Shown one piece after another: positions 1-9,869 of a stretch of 64,000 nucleotides of DNA. Position 1 is the stretch's first letter. The number at the start of each line of letters is the position of its first letter. The stretch lies in the NCBI RefSeq assembly GCF_902506435.1, contig NZ_LR733215.1:1821467-1885466 (forward strand), written 5' to 3'. Both the position numbers and the translations under genes were made by a program. Under the pieces are notes generated by a model, which was given only the letters and a program-made list of their open reading frames with translations, was not told the DNA's origin and did no database searches. The DNA is from Nocardioides sp. AX2bis. Its GTDB lineage: Bacteria > Actinomycetota > Actinomycetes > Propionibacteriales > Nocardioidaceae.

Positions 1-1251
1 GTCGCGGTGCAGGTCGACGAGGAGCCGGACGAGCAGGACGTGGCCGAGCACGACCTGGTCCAGGAGGACGACGACCAGGACGACGTGCAGGACGAGGCCC
101 GCGAGGGCCTGGCCGCACGGCTGCGACGCTGGGTCGACGAGCGTCGTCCGGTGCGCGCCGAGCGCGAGGACGAGGACGAGGTTGCGGAGGGTGCCGGCGC
201 CGGGGACACGGGTCGCCCGGGTTCCCGACGCGACGACGCGGGGCTGCCGGCACCGACGCCGACCGTGGTCGCCAGCAGCACGCCGCTGCCGTGGCGCGAC
301 CTGTCCAGCGGCACCCGTGCCGACGTGGTGCTCGGCGCGGCTGCGCTGCGGCTCGACACCTCCGAGACCGACGACGAGGACGACCGCCCCCGTCTGCCCG
401 AGGCCCGCGAGCTGCGTCGCGACGGCAGCGTGAACCTGGTCGAGGAGACCTCGGTGTGGGGCGACCGGGTCCGCCCGATCGCCAAGCCCGGCGAGGCCGT
501 CGCCCCGCTGGTCCTCGACGACTACGCACCGCTGCCGGTCGTCGACCCGGTGATCGGGCCCGAGCTCGCCGCGGCCCGTACCCGGCTGGGCCTCAGCGTC
601 GACCAGCTGGCCGACCGCACCCGGATCCGCCCCCACGTGATCGAGTCGATCGAGGTCGACGACTTCGCGCCCTGCGGCGGCGACTTCTACGCCAAGGGCC
701 ACCTGCGCACCCTGGCCCGCGTGCTCGGCACCGACTCGGCCCCGCTGCTGGCCACCTACGACGAGCGCTACGCCGACGCGCCGATCGACGCGCGCCGGGT
801 CTTCGAGGCCGAGCTGGCCACCGGCGCCGGCGGCTCGATCCGCGGCACCCGCGGCGGCCCGAACTGGTCGGTCCTGGTCGCGGCGGCGATGACCCTGATC
901 CTGGTCTGGTCGGTGGCCCGGCTGGTCGTCGACCGCCCGGCCGACCTGGCCCCCCCGACGCCCCGGCTCAACAACAGCGGTGGCGTCGACAACGGTGCGT
1001 CCACCGGCACGGGCGCGGCGGTGCCGGTCGAGCTGACCGCCGCCGGGGGCGGTGCCCAGGTCACCGTGCGGAGCGGCTCGCAGGTCGTCTTCGACGACCA
1101 GCTGGCCTTCATGCAGACCATCCAGCTCGACGTCGCCCCGCCCGTCCGCATCGGCTCCTCCGACGGCGGCCTGCTGGTCACCGTCGACGGCACCGAGGAG
1201 GGCCCCCTCGGCGCCACCGGTCAGCAGGCCGAGGACGTCTTCGTCCCCTGA
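1..1251 (+). CDS. RodZ-like helix-turn-helix membrane protein (5'-truncated by window edge)
   Basis: The reading frame is open to the left edge, so the true start probably lies outside the window; a GTG at 7 is the first internal candidate. The visible part begins with a long Asp/Glu-rich, low-complexity segment of roughly 180 residues. A HTH_25-type domain follows (about residues 185-257, LSVDQLADRTRIRPHVIESI), then one membrane segment (about 289-310) and a Gly/Thr-rich linker into a C-terminal beta domain of the DUF4115 type. This order is that of RodZ-like cell-shape proteins, where the HTH binds MreB rather than DNA. In actinobacteria this gene usually follows ftsK and precedes rimO-pgsA. 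Here rimO-pgsA lies about 6.4 kb downstream, separated by the tct transport cluster. The family call is solid; the N-terminal extent is unknown. Confidence 0.8.
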   Translation, partial: VAVQVDEEPDEQDVAEHDLVQEDDDQDDVQDEAREGLAARLRRWVDERRPVRAEREDEDEVAEGAGAGDTGRPGSRRDDAGLPAPTPTVVASSTPLPWRDLSSGTRADVVLGAAALRLDTSETDDEDDRPRLPEARELRRDGSVNLVEETSVWGDRVRPIAKPGEAVAPLVLDDYAPLPVVDPVIGPELAAARTRLGLSVDQLADRTRIRPHVIESIEVDDFAPCGGDFYAKGHLRTLARVLGTDSAPLLATYDERYADAPIDARRVFEAELATGAGGSIRGTRGGPNWSVLVAAAMTLILVWSVARLVVDRPADLAPPTPRLNNSGGVDNGASTGTGAAVPVELTAAGGGAQVTVRSGSQVVFDDQLAFMQTIQLDVAPPVRIGSSDGGLLVTVDGTEEGPLGATGQQAEDVFVP

Positions 1252-1299
1252 CCCGGGGTGTCCCCGGCTCACCGACCGCCCCGTGCGCCCCACCTGTCC

Positions 1300-1391
1300 C
1301 AGGAATCCCCGCCTGAGCGGTGATCCCCGGTGTTCGCGTGCCTTGCAAGGCGCGCGAAGTCCGGGAATCCCCGCCCGAGCGGGGATTCCTG
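1300..1391. repeat. Intergenic inverted repeat, copy A of a dispersed family; likely bidirectional terminator
   Basis: The gap lies between two convergent genes. Its ends are perfect 13-bp inverted arms, CAGGAATCCCCGC at 1300 and its complement ending at 1391. A second compact hairpin (GAATCCCCGC, loop CCGA, GCGGGGATTC) sits at its right end. The middle contains GCGTGCCTTGCAAGGCGCGC. The same modules recur at 24731-24798, so this is a dispersed intergenic repeat rather than a one-off terminator. Confidence 0.7.
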
Positions 1392-1452
1392 GGGCTACTG
1401 GGACTGCCGGTGCTGTCGGGGCGGCGTACGGGTGCTGGCCCGGTCAGCCTGG

Positions 1453-2175
1453 TCAGGCGCGGCGGTAGCGCCGCTCGGGGCGGCCGCTGCCGCCGTACTG
1501 CAGCCGCACCAGCGCCTGGCCGTCGGCCACGAAGTGCTCGAGGTAGCGGCGGGCGCTGACGCGGGAGACGCCGACCAGCTCGGCGCACTCGGCGGCCGAC
1601 CGTTCGGCGCCGTCGTCCAGGGCGGCCAGCACGGTGCCGGCGGTCTCGCGGCTCAGCCCCTTGGGCAGCGGGGCCGGGGTGGTCCGCGCACCCGGTCCGA
1701 ACGCCGCGTCGATCTGCTCCTGCGCGGGGCGCGAGGACCCGTCGAGCGCGGCGCGGGCCGCCCGGAAGGCCTCGAGGCGCCACAGCAGGTCGTCGGCCTC
1801 GAACGGCTTGACCAGGTAGTGCGCCGCCCCGCCGGCCACCGCGGCGCGCACGGTGTCGGCCTCGCGGGCGGCGGTCACCATCACCACGCCCACGTCGTTG
1901 CCGGTCGCGCGCAGCCGGCGCAGCACCTCGATGCCGTCCACGTCCGGCAGGTGGACGTCCAGCAGCACCAGGTCGGGCGCGAGCCGCTCGACCTCGGCCA
2001 GCGCCGCCTCGCCGGTCGCGACGACGCCGACCACCCGGAACCCGGCGGCCCGCTCCACGAACCGGGTGTGGATCGAGGCGACCATGAAGTCGTCGTCGAC
2101 CACCAGCACGCTCAGCTCGCGCCCGCTCGACGGTGGTGGCGTCGGCGGGGGCGGCGGTGCGGCGGGGGTGCTCAC
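1453..2175 (-). CDS. CitB/DcuR-type response regulator
   Basis: 240 residues. After a Pro-rich N-terminus comes a receiver domain with acidic residues D27-D29, phospho-acceptor D73 (LVLLDVHLPD), T101 and K123 (YLVKPFE). A C-terminal winged-helix segment follows (about 170-230), with a VSRVSARRYLEHFV recognition-helix region typical of CitB/DctR regulators. The GTG start at 2175 overlaps the kinase stop by 4 nt (GTGA), so the two are translationally coupled. The pair is divergent from tctCBA and very probably controls it in response to an external carboxylate. Family assignment is firm; the ligand is inferred from context. Confidence 0.93.
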   Translation of the reverse strand: MSTPAAPPPPPTPPPSSGRELSVLVVDDDFMVASIHTRFVERAAGFRVVGVVATGEAALAEVERLAPDLVLLDVHLPDVDGIEVLRRLRATGNDVGVVMVTAAREADTVRAAVAGGAAHYLVKPFEADDLLWRLEAFRAARAALDGSSRPAQEQIDAAFGPGARTTPAPLPKGLSRETAGTVLAALDDGAERSAAECAELVGVSRVSARRYLEHFVADGQALVRLQYGGSGRPERRYRRA

Positions 2176-3878
2176 GGGGTGACGTCCTCGAGGTCGGGCA
2201 GGCGCGCGGCGAAGACCGCGCCGCCCGCATTGTGCACCGCGACGGTCCCGCCGCGCCGCCCGCAGACGACCTGCACCAGCGCCAGGCCGACACCGCGGCC
2301 GCCGGCCTCGGACGGCTTGGTGGAGAAGCCCCGGTGGAAGACCTGCTCGCGGTCGCCCTCGGCGACCCCGGGGCCGGAGTCGGCGACCTGGACGACCACC
2401 ACGGCCGGGCCCTCCGCGCCTGCCTCTTCGCGCCGCAGCAGCACCTCGACACGCGCGTCGGGGGCGGAGGCGACGGCGTCGACGGCGTTGTCGACCAGGT
2501 TGCCCAGCACCGTGCCGACGTCGGCCGACAGGTCGGCGCCGAGCCGGGGGAGGGCGGTGGCGGGGTCGAGGACCAGCTCGACGCGGCGCTCGGCGGCCAG
2601 GCTGGTCTTGGCGATCAGCAGGGCCGCCACGGCCGGGTCGTCGACCCGGGCCAGGACCCGGTCGCTGATCTCGGCGCGACGCCGGTTCAGGGTGCCGAGG
2701 AAGGCGCCCAGCTCGTCGTAGGCCTCCAGCTGGACCAGCCCCGAGATCGTGTGCAGCTGGTTGCTGAACTCGTGCGTCTGCGCCCGCAGGGTCCCGGTCA
2801 CGCTCTCGCGGGCGCTGAGCTCGCTGCGCAGCGCGAGCAGGTCCGTACGGTCGCGCAGCGTGGTGATCGTGCCGATCCGCCGCCCGCCCGCCTCGACCCG
2901 GTTGCGGTTGGTCACCAGGGTGCGCCCGTCGACCACCAGCACCACGTCGAGCAGGTCCCCGGTGCCGGCCAGCACCTCGCGTACCGGCGGGGACACGTCG
3001 AGGTCGGCCAGCGCACGGCCCTGCGCGTCCGGCGGCAGCCGCAGCAGGTCGCGGGCGCTGTCGCTGACCACGGTCAGCACCCCGTCGTCGTTCACCGCGA
3101 CCACGCCCTCGCGGATCGAGGTCAGCAGCGCCTCGCGCTGGTCGGCCAGGGCCGCGATCTCGGCCGGCTCCAGGCCGCGGGTACGGCGCCGGATCAGGCG
3201 TGACAGCAGCAGGGACCCGGCGAGGCCGAGGGCCAGCCCGCTGCCGAGCACCACCAGCACGTCCGTCCGGGTGGCCGACAACCGCTCGGTCAGCGGGGGA
3301 TAGGTCTCGGTCACGACCGCGATGCCGACCTGTCGCGGGGGGCGGCCGGGGCGGTCGGGGGTGAAGGCGCGTGCCCCGCCGTAGACCGGCACCGCAGCGG
3401 CGATGGTGCGCGCCCCGCGGTCCACGAGGTCGCCGGTCCAGGTGCTGCCGCGCGTCGACGACCCGTCGCCCAGGACGAGCGTGTCCCCCTCGCGGGTCGG
3501 GTCGGTCGAGGCGAGCACGACCCCGACCGGGTCGGTGAGGTAGACGGTGGTCGCGCCGACGTCGTCCTGGCGCTGGGTGACGTAGAAGGCCAGGGAGCCC
3601 GTGGGCAGGTCGCCACGGCCGCGGTCCCGCGCGGCCAGCGCGTCCTGGACGGCGGCGGTGTTGGCCAGCACGGCCGCGCCGGCGCGCAGCCGCGCGCCCC
3701 GGGTGTCACGGAAGTCGGCGTCGCTCTGGCGCACCGAGACCACGCTCGTGACCGCGACGACCAGCACCAGCACGACCAGCTGCAGCAGCAGGAACTGGCC
3801 GGCGAGGGTCCGGGGCACCGGCACGCGTAAGCGCTCCGGGCGCGCGCGCCGGTCCCGCCCACCGGCGGTCCCCTCCAC
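2172..3878 (-). CDS. CitA/DcuS-type sensor histidine kinase
   Basis: 568 residues from a GTG at 3878, chosen because it precedes the first membrane segment and has a GGTGAG ribosome-binding-like stretch upstream. Order: TM1 (about 25-47), an extracytoplasmic sensor domain (about 48-200) of the single-Cache type, TM2 (about 205-228), a PAS-like domain (about 235-340), a SpoOB-type dimerisation helix with the phosphorylated His near residue 369 (AQTHEFSNQLHTISG), and an ATPase domain with NLVDNAVDA, DSGPGV and GRGVGLALV boxes. This layout is that of citrate/C4-dicarboxylate sensors. It is coupled to the response regulator and divergent from the tricarboxylate transporter. GTGs further downstream in the N-terminal basic region are alternative starts. 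Confidence 0.92.
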   Translation of the reverse strand: MEGTAGGRDRRARPERLRVPVPRTLAGQFLLLQLVVLVLVVAVTSVVSVRQSDADFRDTRGARLRAGAAVLANTAAVQDALAARDRGRGDLPTGSLAFYVTQRQDDVGATTVYLTDPVGVVLASTDPTREGDTLVLGDGSSTRGSTWTGDLVDRGARTIAAAVPVYGGARAFTPDRPGRPPRQVGIAVVTETYPPLTERLSATRTDVLVVLGSGLALGLAGSLLLSRLIRRRTRGLEPAEIAALADQREALLTSIREGVVAVNDDGVLTVVSDSARDLLRLPPDAQGRALADLDVSPPVREVLAGTGDLLDVVLVVDGRTLVTNRNRVEAGGRRIGTITTLRDRTDLLALRSELSARESVTGTLRAQTHEFSNQLHTISGLVQLEAYDELGAFLGTLNRRRAEISDRVLARVDDPAVAALLIAKTSLAAERRVELVLDPATALPRLGADLSADVGTVLGNLVDNAVDAVASAPDARVEVLLRREEAGAEGPAVVVVQVADSGPGVAEGDREQVFHRGFSTKPSEAGGRGVGLALVQVVCGRRGGTVAVHNAGGAVFAARLPDLEDVTP

Positions 3879-4004
3879 CCGCTCACCGCGTGACCACAAC
3901 GTCCACAACCTCCTTTGCTTGCCTAATCGTGACGGCCGCCACAGCGTGCGTGACGATCGACACGTCCACTCGCTGCACCACCGTGCACCACCTCCGGGAG
4001 AGAC
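3879..4004. promoter_or_regulatory. Divergent control region between the sensor kinase and tctC
   Basis: 126 bp, visibly less GC-rich than its surroundings. CTGCACCACCGT occurs at about 3973 and again at about 4014, just inside tctC, with a third related GTGCACCACC between them. The repeats straddle the tctC ribosome-binding region (GGGAGAG), as an operator for the adjacent CitB-type regulator might. No -10 box stands out clearly. The operator role is inference. Confidence 0.4.
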
Positions 4005-5039
4005 ATGTTCCCTGCACCACCGTCCCGCCGCCCCGCCGGGCGCGCCGGCCGACCTGCGCGACGCCGGCTGCGCGGCGCGGCCGCCGCGCTGGCGGCGCTG
4101 GCCCTGCTGACCTCCGCCTGCGGGGTGACCCGCGGCGACGACAGCGCGGACCTCGAGATGTGGATCCCCAACAGCCCGGGCGGCGGCTACGACCAGACCG
4201 GCCGGGCCGCCGTCGGCGTCATGGAGCAGGAGGAGGTGACCGGGGGCGACTTCCAGGTCACCAACATCCTCGGCGCCGGTGGTGCCGCCGCGATGACGCA
4301 GCTGATGAGCCAGGAGGGCAACGAGCGGATCCTGATGACCATCGGTCTCGGCGTCGTCGGCTCGACCTACTCCTTCGCCGCCGACGCGCGGCCCCAGGAC
4401 GCGACCGCGGTGGCGCAGCTGATCGAGGAGCAGGAGGGCGTGCTGGTCCCGGCCGAGTCGCCGTTCGAGACCATCGACGACCTCGTCGACGCCTGGGTCG
4501 CGGACCCGTCGTCGGTCGTCGTCGGTGGCGGTTCGTCGCCCGGCGGCCCCGACCACCTCTTCCCGATGCAGCTGGCCGAGACGATCGGCATCGACCCCAA
4601 GGAGGTCCGCTACGTCACCTACGACGGCGGCGGGCCCCTGACCAGCGCCCTGCTCGGCAACAAGATCCAGGTCGGCTTCTCCGGCCTGAGCGAGTTCGAG
4701 GGCCAGATCGCCGCGGGCGACCTCCGGGTGCTGGCCGTCTCGGGCGAGGAGCGCCTCGACGGCGAGGCCGTCAGCGACGTGCCCACCCTGACCGAGTCGG
4801 GCATCGACCTGGTCTTCATCAACTGGCGCGGCGTCCTCGCCCCGCCGGGCATCTCCGAGGAGCGCCGCGACGAGCTGATCGCGTACCTCACCGAGATGCA
4901 CGACTCCCCGGAGTGGCAGCAGACCCTCGCCGACAACGGCTGGATCGACGCCTTCCGCACCGGGGACGACTTCGAAGCCTTCCTGCTGGAGCAGGACGAA
5001 CGCGTCGCGTCGACGCTCGAGGAGCTGGACCTGCTGTGA
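4005..5039 (+). CDS. tctC: Tripartite tricarboxylate transporter substrate-binding lipoprotein TctC
   Basis: 344 residues. An Arg-rich N-region and hydrophobic stretch end in the lipobox LTSAC, giving a lipidated Cys39. The mature part has the Bug/TctC fold, starting with IPNSPGGGYDQTGRAA, which forms the substrate-binding loop. The protein captures a carboxylate outside the membrane and delivers it to TctAB. GGGAGAG lies just upstream of the ATG. It overlaps tctB by 4 nt (GTGA) and is first in a tctC-tctB-tctA-usp operon opposite the CitAB-like two-component genes. The substrate may be citrate or another carboxylate; the sequence does not decide it. Confidence 0.93.
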   Translation: MFPAPPSRRPAGRAGRPARRRLRGAAAALAALALLTSACGVTRGDDSADLEMWIPNSPGGGYDQTGRAAVGVMEQEEVTGGDFQVTNILGAGGAAAMTQLMSQEGNERILMTIGLGVVGSTYSFAADARPQDATAVAQLIEEQEGVLVPAESPFETIDDLVDAWVADPSSVVVGGGSSPGGPDHLFPMQLAETIGIDPKEVRYVTYDGGGPLTSALLGNKIQVGFSGLSEFEGQIAAGDLRVLAVSGEERLDGEAVSDVPTLTESGIDLVFINWRGVLAPPGISEERRDELIAYLTEMHDSPEWQQTLADNGWIDAFRTGDDFEAFLLEQDERVASTLEELDLL

Positions 5040-5566
5040 GCACCCACACCGAGGAACCCCGTACGGGCCCCGCGCCCGAGCCCGCGGGCGGGGTGGACAA
5101 GGCGCAGTACGGCCTGGCCGCGCTGCTCGTCGTGGTCGGCCTCTACACCGTCTACGACGCCACCACGCTGCGCGTCGGCTTCGGCGACCCGGTCGGCCCG
5201 CGCGCCTTCCCGTACGTCGTCGGCACCGTCCTGGCCGTGCTCGGCGTCCTGCTGGCCCTGGCCACCGCCCGCGGCTCCCGCGGGGAGCTGGAGGGCGGCG
5301 AGGACGTCGACCTCGCGCAGGGCTCGGACTGGGTCACCGTCGCCAAGCTGGTGGGGGTCATCGCCTTCACCATCGCCACCGTCGACCTGCTCGGCTGGGC
5401 GATCACCGGCGCCGTGCTCTTCGCCGGCGGCGCCTGGGCGCTGGGCAGCCGCACGCTGGTGCGTGACGTCATCGTCGGCCTCGTCCTGGCCGTCGGCAGC
5501 TGGTACGCCTTCTACGTCGGCCTCGGCATCCCGCTGACGCCCGGTCTGCTGGACGGGGTGCTCTGA
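5036..5566 (+). CDS. tctB: Tripartite tricarboxylate transporter small membrane subunit TctB
   Basis: 176 residues. The GTG start at 5036 overlaps the tctC stop. A short hydrophilic N-terminus is followed by four hydrophobic segments, with [13 protein letters not shown] after the first, a hallmark of the TctB family. An acidic loop ([11 protein letters not shown]) separates the second and third. It forms the small membrane component of the secondary transporter with TctA. Its stop overlaps the tctA ATG by one nucleotide (TGATG). Confidence 0.9.
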   Translation: MSTHTEEPRTGPAPEPAGGVDKAQYGLAALLVVVGLYTVYDATTLRVGFGDPVGPRAFPYVVGTVLAVLGVLLALATARGSRGELEGGEDVDLAQGSDWVTVAKLVGVIAFTIATVDLLGWAITGAVLFAGGAWALGSRTLVRDVIVGLVLAVGSWYAFYVGLGIPLTPGLLDGVL

Positions 5567-7116
5567 TGGGTGACTTCGACCTCCTGCTCGGCGGTCTGGC
5601 GGCCGCGGCCACGCCGGAGAACCTGATGTTCGCCGCGATCGGGGTCCTGCTGGGCACCTTCGTCGGCGTCCTGCCCGGCATCGGCCCGGCCATGGCCGTG
5701 GCGCTGCTGCTGCCGGTCACCTTCGGCCTCGAGCCGACGCAGGCGTTCATCATGTTCGCCGGCATCTACTACGGCGGCATGTACGGCGGGTCGACCACCT
5801 CGATCCTGCTCAACACCCCCGGCGAGTCCGCTTCGGTGATGACCGCGCTCGAGGGCAACAAGATGGCCAAGAAGGGCCGAGCCGCGCAGGCCCTGGCCAC
5901 CGCGGCCGTCGGCTCGTTCGTCGCCGGCACCATCGGCACCCTGCTGGTGGCCTTCTTCGCCCCGCCGCTGGCCAAGGTCGCCGTCGAGATCGGCGCCCCG
6001 TCGTACTTCGCGATCATGGTGCTGGCCCTGGTGATGACCACCGCGGTGCTCGGCTCCTCGGTCCTGCGCGGGTTCGTCGCGCTGTTCCTCGGCCTCACCA
6101 TCGGGCTGGTCGGGCTCGACCCGAACACGGCCCAGGCCCGGATCAGCCTCGGCCAGGCCCAGCTCATCGACGGCCTCGACATCGTCGTGGTCGCGGTCGG
6201 CATCTTCGCCCTCGGCGAGGCCCTCTGGGTCGCGGCCCACCTGCGACGGACCCCGCTGCAGATCGTCCCGGTCGGGCGCCCCTTCATGGGCCGCGCGGAC
6301 TGGGGCCGCTCGTGGAAGCCGTGGCTGCGCGGCACCGCGCTGGGGTTCCCGTTCGGCGCGATCCCCGCCGGCGGCGCCGAGCTGCCGACCTTCCTGTCGT
6401 ACGTGACCGAGCGCAAGCTGGCCAAGAACGACGAGTTCGGCAAGGGCGCCATCGAGGGCGTCGCCGGTCCGGAGGCGGCCAACAACGCCTCGGCGGCCGG
6501 GATGTTCGTGCCGATGCTCGCCCTCGGCCTGCCGGTCACCGCGACCGCGTCGGTCATGCTCGCCGCCCTGCAGGGCTACGGCATCCAGCCCGGCCCGCAG
6601 CTGATGACCGACCAGGCCGACCTGGTCTGGACGCTGCTGGCCAGCCTCCTGATCGGCAACTTCCTGCTGCTGGTGCTGAACCTGCCGCTGGCGCCGGTCT
6701 GGGCGCGGCTGCTGCGGATCCCGCGTCCCCAGCTCTACGCCGGCATCCTGTTCTTCGCCTGCCTCGGCGCCTACGCCACCAACCTGGACCCGTTCGACAT
6801 CGGTCTGCTGCTGGTCTTCGGCCTGCTCGGGCTGATGGTGCGTCGCTTCGGCCTGCCGGTCCTGCCGCTGATCCTCGGCGTCATCCTCGGCCCGCTGATG
6901 GAGGAGAAGCTGCGCGAGGCGCTCTCGCTCTCCGACGGCGCCTGGAGCGGGCTGCTCGCCGAGCCCCTCGGGATCGGCGTGTACGTCCTGATCGGTGTGC
7001 TGGTCGTCCTCCCGCCGCTGCTCAAGCGCCGGGCGGCCGCCCGCGGCACCACGCCGCTGGACCTGGCCCACCCGACCGACCCGACCGACCGTGACGAGGA
7101 GAGGGTGTCCCGATGA
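5566..7116 (+). CDS. tctA: Tripartite tricarboxylate transporter large permease TctA
   Basis: 516 residues with about 12 membrane segments. It has both characteristic repeats: [17 protein letters not shown] near the N-terminus, and in the second half [34 protein letters not shown] is also conserved in the family. TctA is the ion-coupled transport channel fed by TctC. The C-terminus is a short charged tail. It sits between tctB (1-nt overlap) and the universal stress protein gene (4-nt ATGA overlap), so it is co-translated with both. Confidence 0.95.
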   Translation: MGDFDLLLGGLAAAATPENLMFAAIGVLLGTFVGVLPGIGPAMAVALLLPVTFGLEPTQAFIMFAGIYYGGMYGGSTTSILLNTPGESASVMTALEGNKMAKKGRAAQALATAAVGSFVAGTIGTLLVAFFAPPLAKVAVEIGAPSYFAIMVLALVMTTAVLGSSVLRGFVALFLGLTIGLVGLDPNTAQARISLGQAQLIDGLDIVVVAVGIFALGEALWVAAHLRRTPLQIVPVGRPFMGRADWGRSWKPWLRGTALGFPFGAIPAGGAELPTFLSYVTERKLAKNDEFGKGAIEGVAGPEAANNASAAGMFVPMLALGLPVTATASVMLAALQGYGIQPGPQLMTDQADLVWTLLASLLIGNFLLLVLNLPLAPVWARLLRIPRPQLYAGILFFACLGAYATNLDPFDIGLLLVFGLLGLMVRRFGLPVLPLILGVILGPLMEEKLREALSLSDGAWSGLLAEPLGIGVYVLIGVLVVLPPLLKRRAAARGTTPLDLAHPTDPTDRDEERVSR

Positions 7117-7565
7117 GCACCGACAACACGCAGCCCGGCACGACACCCGGCACGGCCCCCGGCCCGGTCGTGGTGGCCTGGACGCCCGACGAGTTCGGCG
7201 CCGTCGCCCTGGAGCACGGCCTGGCCGAGGCCGCCGACCGTGGCAGCCGCGTGGTCGTGGTCAACGCGACCAAGGGCGACGCGCTGGTCGACCCCCGCTA
7301 CGCCTCCGACGAGGCGGTCGGCCGGCTCCGCGAGAGCGTCGCCGGCCAGGACGTGGAGGTCCGCCAGTCCACCGGGGCCGACGTCGCCGAGCAGGTGCTC
7401 GCGGTCGCCACCGAGGTCGGCGGGTCGCTGGTGGTGCTCGGGATGCGCAAGCGCACTCCGGTCGGCAAGCTGCTGATGGGCAGCGTGGCCCAGCGGGTCC
7501 TGCTCACCGCGGACTGCCCCGTGCTGGCGGTCAAGCCGGGCCAGTCGACCCCGGCACGCGGCTGA
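7113..7565 (+). CDS. Universal stress protein (UspA family)
   Basis: 150 residues, a single Usp domain. A disordered N-terminus (about 18 residues) precedes a beta strand [11 protein letters not shown]. The C-terminal nucleotide-binding motif is present ([20 protein letters not shown]), matching the G-x2-G-x9-G(S/T) pattern of ATP-binding Usps. Its ATG overlaps the tctA stop by 4 nt, so it is the last gene of the transporter operon. Usp domains are known as add-ons to transporters; here a gating or energy-sensing role for TctA is inference. Confidence 0.88.
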   Translation: MSTDNTQPGTTPGTAPGPVVVAWTPDEFGAVALEHGLAEAADRGSRVVVVNATKGDALVDPRYASDEAVGRLRESVAGQDVEVRQSTGADVAEQVLAVATEVGGSLVVLGMRKRTPVGKLLMGSVAQRVLLTADCPVLAVKPGQSTPARG

Positions 7566-7639
7566 ACGTCACACCGGGGGACCGGCCCGCGGGGCGTGGG
7601 TTCGGCCCCGGCGGGGTGGGCGCGCCATACTTGGCGACG

Positions 7640-9085
7640 ATGACGACGCCCACCACCGCCCCCGCGGTCGCCCCTGACCCGCCGGCCGACGAGCAGGAGC
7701 TCCACGCCGTGGCCGTGGTGACCCTCGGCTGCGCGCGCAACGAGGTCGACTCCGAGGAGCTGGCCGGCCGCCTCACGCAGGGCGGGTTCCGGCTGGTCTC
7801 CGACCCCGCCGACGCCGACAGCGTCCTGGTCAACACCTGCGGTTTCGTCGAGGCCGCCAAGAAGGACTCCGTCGACACCCTGCTGCAGGCCGCGGACCTG
7901 AAGGAGAACGGCCGCCCGAGCACCGTCGTCGCGGTCGGCTGCCTGGCCGAGCGGTACGGCGCCGACCTCGCCGAGTCGCTCCCCGAGGCCGACGCGGTCC
8001 TCGGCTTCGACGACTACCCCGACATCGCTGCGCGCCTGCGCGGGATCGTGGCGGGGGAGCGGCCCGCCGCGCACGTCCCGGCCGACCGGCGCCGGCTGCT
8101 GCCGATCAGCCCCGTCGACCGGGCCGCCGCGGCCCCGGCCCGGGTCGAGCGCACCCGCCTGGAGACCGGCCCGCTGGCCTCGCTGAAGCTCGCCAGCGGC
8201 TGCGACCGGCGCTGCACCTTCTGCGCCATCCCGTCCTTCCGGGGCAGCTTCGTCAGCCGCCGGCCCAGCGACGTCCTCCACGACGCGCAGTGGCTGGCCG
8301 GCGAGGGCGCCCGCGAGCTGTTCCTGGTCTCGGAGAACTCCACCTCCTACGGCAAGGACCTCGGCGACCTGCGCCTGCTCGAGTCGCTGCTGCCGACGCT
8401 GGCCGCGACCGACGGTGTCGAGCGGGTGCGGGTCTCGTACCTCCAGCCCGCCGAGACCCGGCCCGGGCTGGTGGAGGCGATCGCGACCACGCCGGGCGTG
8501 GCGCCGTACTTCGACCTGTCCTTCCAGCACGCCAGCGCCACGGTCCTGCGCCGGATGCGACGCTTCGGCGACCCCGAGTCGTTCCTCGGGCTGCTCGAGC
8601 AGGTGCGTTCCCACGCGCCGCTGGCGGGGATCCGCTCCAACGTGATCGTCGGCTTCCCCGGCGAGACCGAGCAGGACCTCGAGACGCTCACCGACTTCCT
8701 GGTCGCCGCGCGCCTCGACGTCGTCGGCGTGTTCGGCTATTCCGACGAGGACGGCACCGAGGCCGAGTCCTTCACCGACAAGCACGACGAGGACGAGGTC
8801 GCCGCGAGGCTGGCCCACGTCACCGACCTGGTCGAGCAGCTCACGGCCCAGCGCGCCGAGGAGCGCCTCGGCGAGGTGGTCGAGGTGCTCGTCGAGCACG
8901 TGGCGGTCGAGGACGGCGAGCTCGTCGTCGAGGGCCGCGGCGCCCACCAGGGCCCCGAGGTCGACGGGCTCTGCCGCGTCGAGGACCACTCCGGCGACCT
9001 GCGCGTCGGCGACCTGGTCACCGGCACGGTCGTGGCCAGCGAGGGCGCCGACCTCGTCGTGGCCTCCGCGGGGACGGTGCGATGA
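7640..9085 (+). CDS. rimO: Ribosomal protein S12 methylthiotransferase RimO
   Basis: 481 residues. It adds a methylthio group to the conserved aspartate of ribosomal protein S12 by radical-SAM chemistry. The N-terminal UPF0004 domain carries the auxiliary-cluster cysteines C31, C67 and C101. The radical-SAM CxxxCxxC motif is C188, C192, C195 (CDRRCTFC). A C-terminal TRAM domain ends the protein. The ATG at 7640 follows a possible -10 box (CATACT, 8 nt upstream), suggesting a leaderless mRNA. It overlaps pgsA by 4 nt. rimO-pgsA adjacency is standard in actinobacteria. Confidence 0.96.
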   Translation: MTTPTTAPAVAPDPPADEQELHAVAVVTLGCARNEVDSEELAGRLTQGGFRLVSDPADADSVLVNTCGFVEAAKKDSVDTLLQAADLKENGRPSTVVAVGCLAERYGADLAESLPEADAVLGFDDYPDIAARLRGIVAGERPAAHVPADRRRLLPISPVDRAAAAPARVERTRLETGPLASLKLASGCDRRCTFCAIPSFRGSFVSRRPSDVLHDAQWLAGEGARELFLVSENSTSYGKDLGDLRLLESLLPTLAATDGVERVRVSYLQPAETRPGLVEAIATTPGVAPYFDLSFQHASATVLRRMRRFGDPESFLGLLEQVRSHAPLAGIRSNVIVGFPGETEQDLETLTDFLVAARLDVVGVFGYSDEDGTEAESFTDKHDEDEVAARLAHVTDLVEQLTAQRAEERLGEVVEVLVEHVAVEDGELVVEGRGAHQGPEVDGLCRVEDHSGDLRVGDLVTGTVVASEGADLVVASAGTVR

Positions 9086-9708
9086 GCACCACCACGCCCC
9101 AGGTCAGCAACTGGAACCTGCCCAACGCGCTGACGACGTTCCGGATCCTGATGGTGCCCTTCTTCGCCTGGGCGCTGCTCGTCGACGGCGGCGACTCCGT
9201 GCTGTGGCGCTGCGTGGCGTGGGTGCTGTTCGCGGTCGCGATGATCACCGACAAGATCGACGGCGACATCGCCCGGGCGCGCGGCCAGGTGACCGACTTC
9301 GGCAAGATCGCCGACCCGATCGCCGACAAGGCCCTGACCGGGATGGCCTTCATCGGGCTGTCCATCCTCGGCGACATCTGGTGGGCCGTCACCGTCGTGG
9401 TCCTGCTCCGCGAGTGGTCGGTGACGCTGCTGCGCCTCTCGGTGCTCAAGCGGGTGGTGATCGCCGCGGCCGACCTGGGCAAGTGGAAGACCACCTTCCA
9501 GGCGCTCGCCCTGGGCGGGCTCTGCCTGCCTCTGCGCGACACCGACCTGGCCGGCTGGCTCCAGACACCGGGCGAGGTCCTCTTCTACGCCTTCCAGGCC
9601 TGCCTCGTCGTGGCCGTCGCGCTCACGCTGTGGTCGGGCTACGAGTTCTTCCGCGGGGTCTGGCAGCAGCGCCACGAGCTCCGCGGGCCGCGCGCCGCAG
9701 CCCACTGA
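9082..9708 (+). CDS. pgsA: CDP-alcohol phosphatidyltransferase, PgsA-like
   Basis: 208 residues with about five membrane segments. The CDP-alcohol phosphatidyltransferase signature is complete: D57, D60, G61, A64, R65, G74, D78, D82 ([19 protein letters not shown]). It transfers phosphatidyl from CDP-diacylglycerol to glycerol 3-phosphate, committing lipid to phosphatidylglycerol and cardiolipin. Coupled to rimO through ATGA. cinA usually follows pgsA in related genomes; here a secreted nuclease gene follows instead. CDP-alcohol enzymes differ in acceptor, so the exact product rests on the rimO context. Confidence 0.93.
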   Translation: MSTTTPQVSNWNLPNALTTFRILMVPFFAWALLVDGGDSVLWRCVAWVLFAVAMITDKIDGDIARARGQVTDFGKIADPIADKALTGMAFIGLSILGDIWWAVTVVVLLREWSVTLLRLSVLKRVVIAAADLGKWKTTFQALALGGLCLPLRDTDLAGWLQTPGEVLFYAFQACLVVAVALTLWSGYEFFRGVWQQRHELRGPRAAAH

Positions 9709-9756
9709 GCGGCCCACCGGGCGGCCGACCGGGCGGCCCACCGAGCGGCCCGGGCG
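9709..9756. repeat. 12-bp tandem repeat after pgsA
   Basis: Four consecutive near-identical 12-bp units (GCGGCCCACCGG, with C/G and final G/A variants) begin directly after the pgsA stop; the last unit is imperfect. No gene is visible in 9709-9869. The remainder presumably carries the promoter of the nuclease gene, with GACCGAAAGGTC, a small GAAA-loop hairpin, just before its GTG. Confidence 0.6.
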
Positions 9757-9869
9757 GGTCAGTCGTTCACACAATCGTTGCCTAGATCGACGTTCCCGCG
9801 TGGTCCAGACCGGGTTAGGGTCCTAGCGCCTTCCCCCTCACCCTCTGGTCGACCGAAAGGTCTCTTTCT

